Shown: one piece after another, positions 61,692 to 64,000 of the stretch
How positions within the stretch are numbered: position 1 is the stretch's first letter
Layout of the letters: each line of letters begins with the position of its first letter
Assembly: GCF_019039215.1 (NCBI RefSeq)
Contig: NZ_JAHNZZ010000001.1
Coordinates: 1,019,658-1,083,657 of the forward strand
Reading direction: 5' to 3'
DNA from: Bacillus sp. FJAT-29790
GTDB lineage: Bacteria; Bacillota; Bacilli; Bacillales; Cytobacillaceae
DNA length: 64,000 nt
Position numbers and translations under genes: made by a program
The notes under the pieces: generated by a model
Seen by the model: only the letters and a program-made list of their open reading frames with translations
The model's database searches: none
Told to the model about the DNA's origin: nothing

Positions 61692-61921
61692 AGGCTGTTT
61701 TCGTAAAGTTTGTTATTTTTATAATGTAATTTTTATCTAATAATCTGAGTTGATTGGAGCGGAGGGCACTTGACTCCAGCGGGAGATAGAGGGAACGGGA
61801 GACCCCACAGGCGGTAACGCCGAGGAGGCTCCCGTCCCTCCCCGCGGAAAGCAAGTGCTCGCAGCGGAAATCAACGGGCAAAATTTCAAGGCTAAAACAA
61901 CAATATATGCGAAAATAGTCT
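61692..61921. mobile_element. MITE-like palindromic element, copy F (short form)
   Basis: 230 bp. Starts AGGCTGTTTTCG, ends CGAAAATAGTCT, with perfect flanking repeats TATTAA (61686-61691 and 61922-61927). Same core as copy E but without its 62-bp segment. Confidence 0.88.
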
Positions 61922-61948
61922 TATTAAAAGAGCTTTTGTGAATAAAAA

Positions 61949-61975
61949 ATCAGGAAGGGGATTCCTTCCTGATTG
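61949..61975 (-). terminator. Terminator of ykpA
   Basis: ATCAGGAAGG...CCTTCCTGAT perfect stem; T tract on the minus strand (ATTTTTTATTC). Confidence 0.85.
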
Positions 61976-61981
61976 CTAGTA

Positions 61982-63601
<1,620 letters not shown>

Positions 63602-63890
63602 TTATTTTTATTCCTCCAAAAAACATTATCTATAGAATTATACCACTTTCAGATTAAAATCGCTAATTCATTACATAAAGCACTGATAAAAAAGTAGCAA
63701 TTTTTGAAAATAGACAGGATGTTTGGAAAAGAAGTCGAATAATTACATTAAGAAAATAATAGCGGGGATATTTGAAAAGGCACCTTAAATATTAACAGAA
63801 ATTTTTTAATTATTATCCAAGTTGTTCATAGTTTTTTCATATTTATCATGTACAATATAATCATTCAGGCAGGATAAAGGAGTTTTTATT

Positions 63891-64000
63891 GTGGCCAAAA
63901 AACAGCTCGTTGAATTAGTTAACCGATTAAAGAAAGCTGGCATTAATGTAAGTTTTACAAAACCAAGATCGAAAATGCTGATTGCCTTTCCACAAAACAA
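63891..64000 (+). CDS. Partial small gene, cut by the window end
   Basis: GTG 63891 behind AAAGGAG opens a frame (MAKKQLVELVNRLKKAGINV, FTKPRSKMLIAF...) running off the edge after 36 codons. The product starts with a basic helix. Family not recognised. Confidence 0.6.
   Translation, partial: MAKKQLVELVNRLKKAGINVSFTKPRSKMLIAFPQN

Overview
The window is a low-GC, gene-dense chromosome segment from an endospore-forming member of the Bacillaceae (Firmicutes). The evidence is the set of spore genes (sspP, sspO, sspN, sspH, tlp, a cotM-like coat gene, a YhcN/YlaJ lipoprotein, sda, ytaF), strong AGGAGG ribosome sites, frequent GTG/TTG starts and a block colinear with the Bacillus subtilis cotM-sspP-sspO-citB-yneN-sspN-tlp region. 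The genus cannot be fixed from sequence reading alone.

Layout. 1-8.3 kb: small hypothetical genes, a ring-cleaving dioxygenase behind an MhqR-type operator, an EamA transporter, an APH-like kinase, a PbuE-like purine efflux pump and a divergent SAICAR synthase. 8.3-17.3 kb: zinc-ribbon protein, SulP transporter with ArsR regulator, EamA transporter, a NERD-domain protein bracketed by 21-bp repeats, trhA, DUF1836, a luciferase-like monooxygenase and uppP. 17.5-22.7 kb: nirK (copper nitrite reductase) behind an FNR-type promoter, followed by nosD-nosL-nosY-nosF with no nosZ. 22.8-28 kb: an M-box riboswitch in front of ytaF, an XRE-DUF1232 protein, an LCP ligase, a CGCGG-type putative RiPP precursor and a YlbC-like CAP protein. 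28-38 kb: a MerR/coiled-coil protein and the conserved cotM...tlp spore/citB block, interrupted by a solitary selA, a small coiled-coil gene, a membrane protein and an fbpB-like gene. 38-48.8 kb: sspH, sda, a YngI-like acyl-CoA synthetase, tandem crcB fluoride channels, a MifM-like arrest peptide upstream of yidC2, and pncB-nadE. 49-64 kb: quinone reductase, cupin-ilvE, an ECF sigma/PadR-like/SEDS operon, CAP and cupredoxin proteins, a D,D-carboxypeptidase, modAB with a divergent one-component regulator, ykuS and the ABC-F gene ykpA.

Regulation and mobile DNA. Six copies of a non-coding, hairpin-rich, MITE-like element (116-293 bp, AGGCTRTTTTC-like ends) are flanked by 6-bp direct repeats, three perfect and three with one mismatch. 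A second, roughly 180-bp structured repeat occurs twice, after nosL and after acnA. Readable control elements include the M-box, the FNR box at -41.5 of nirK, a Fur-family 7-1-7 box before the fbpB-like gene, an ECF autoregulatory promoter, a ModE-like dyad between modA and its regulator, and a hairpin that hides the yidC2 ribosome site inside the end of the MifM-like leader.

The observations most worth following are the nirK-nosDLYF cluster without nosZ, the diverged MifM-like leader, the M-box-controlled YtaF, the MITE family with its precise internal-deletion derivative, and the orphan CGCGG peptide with its translationally coupled partner.
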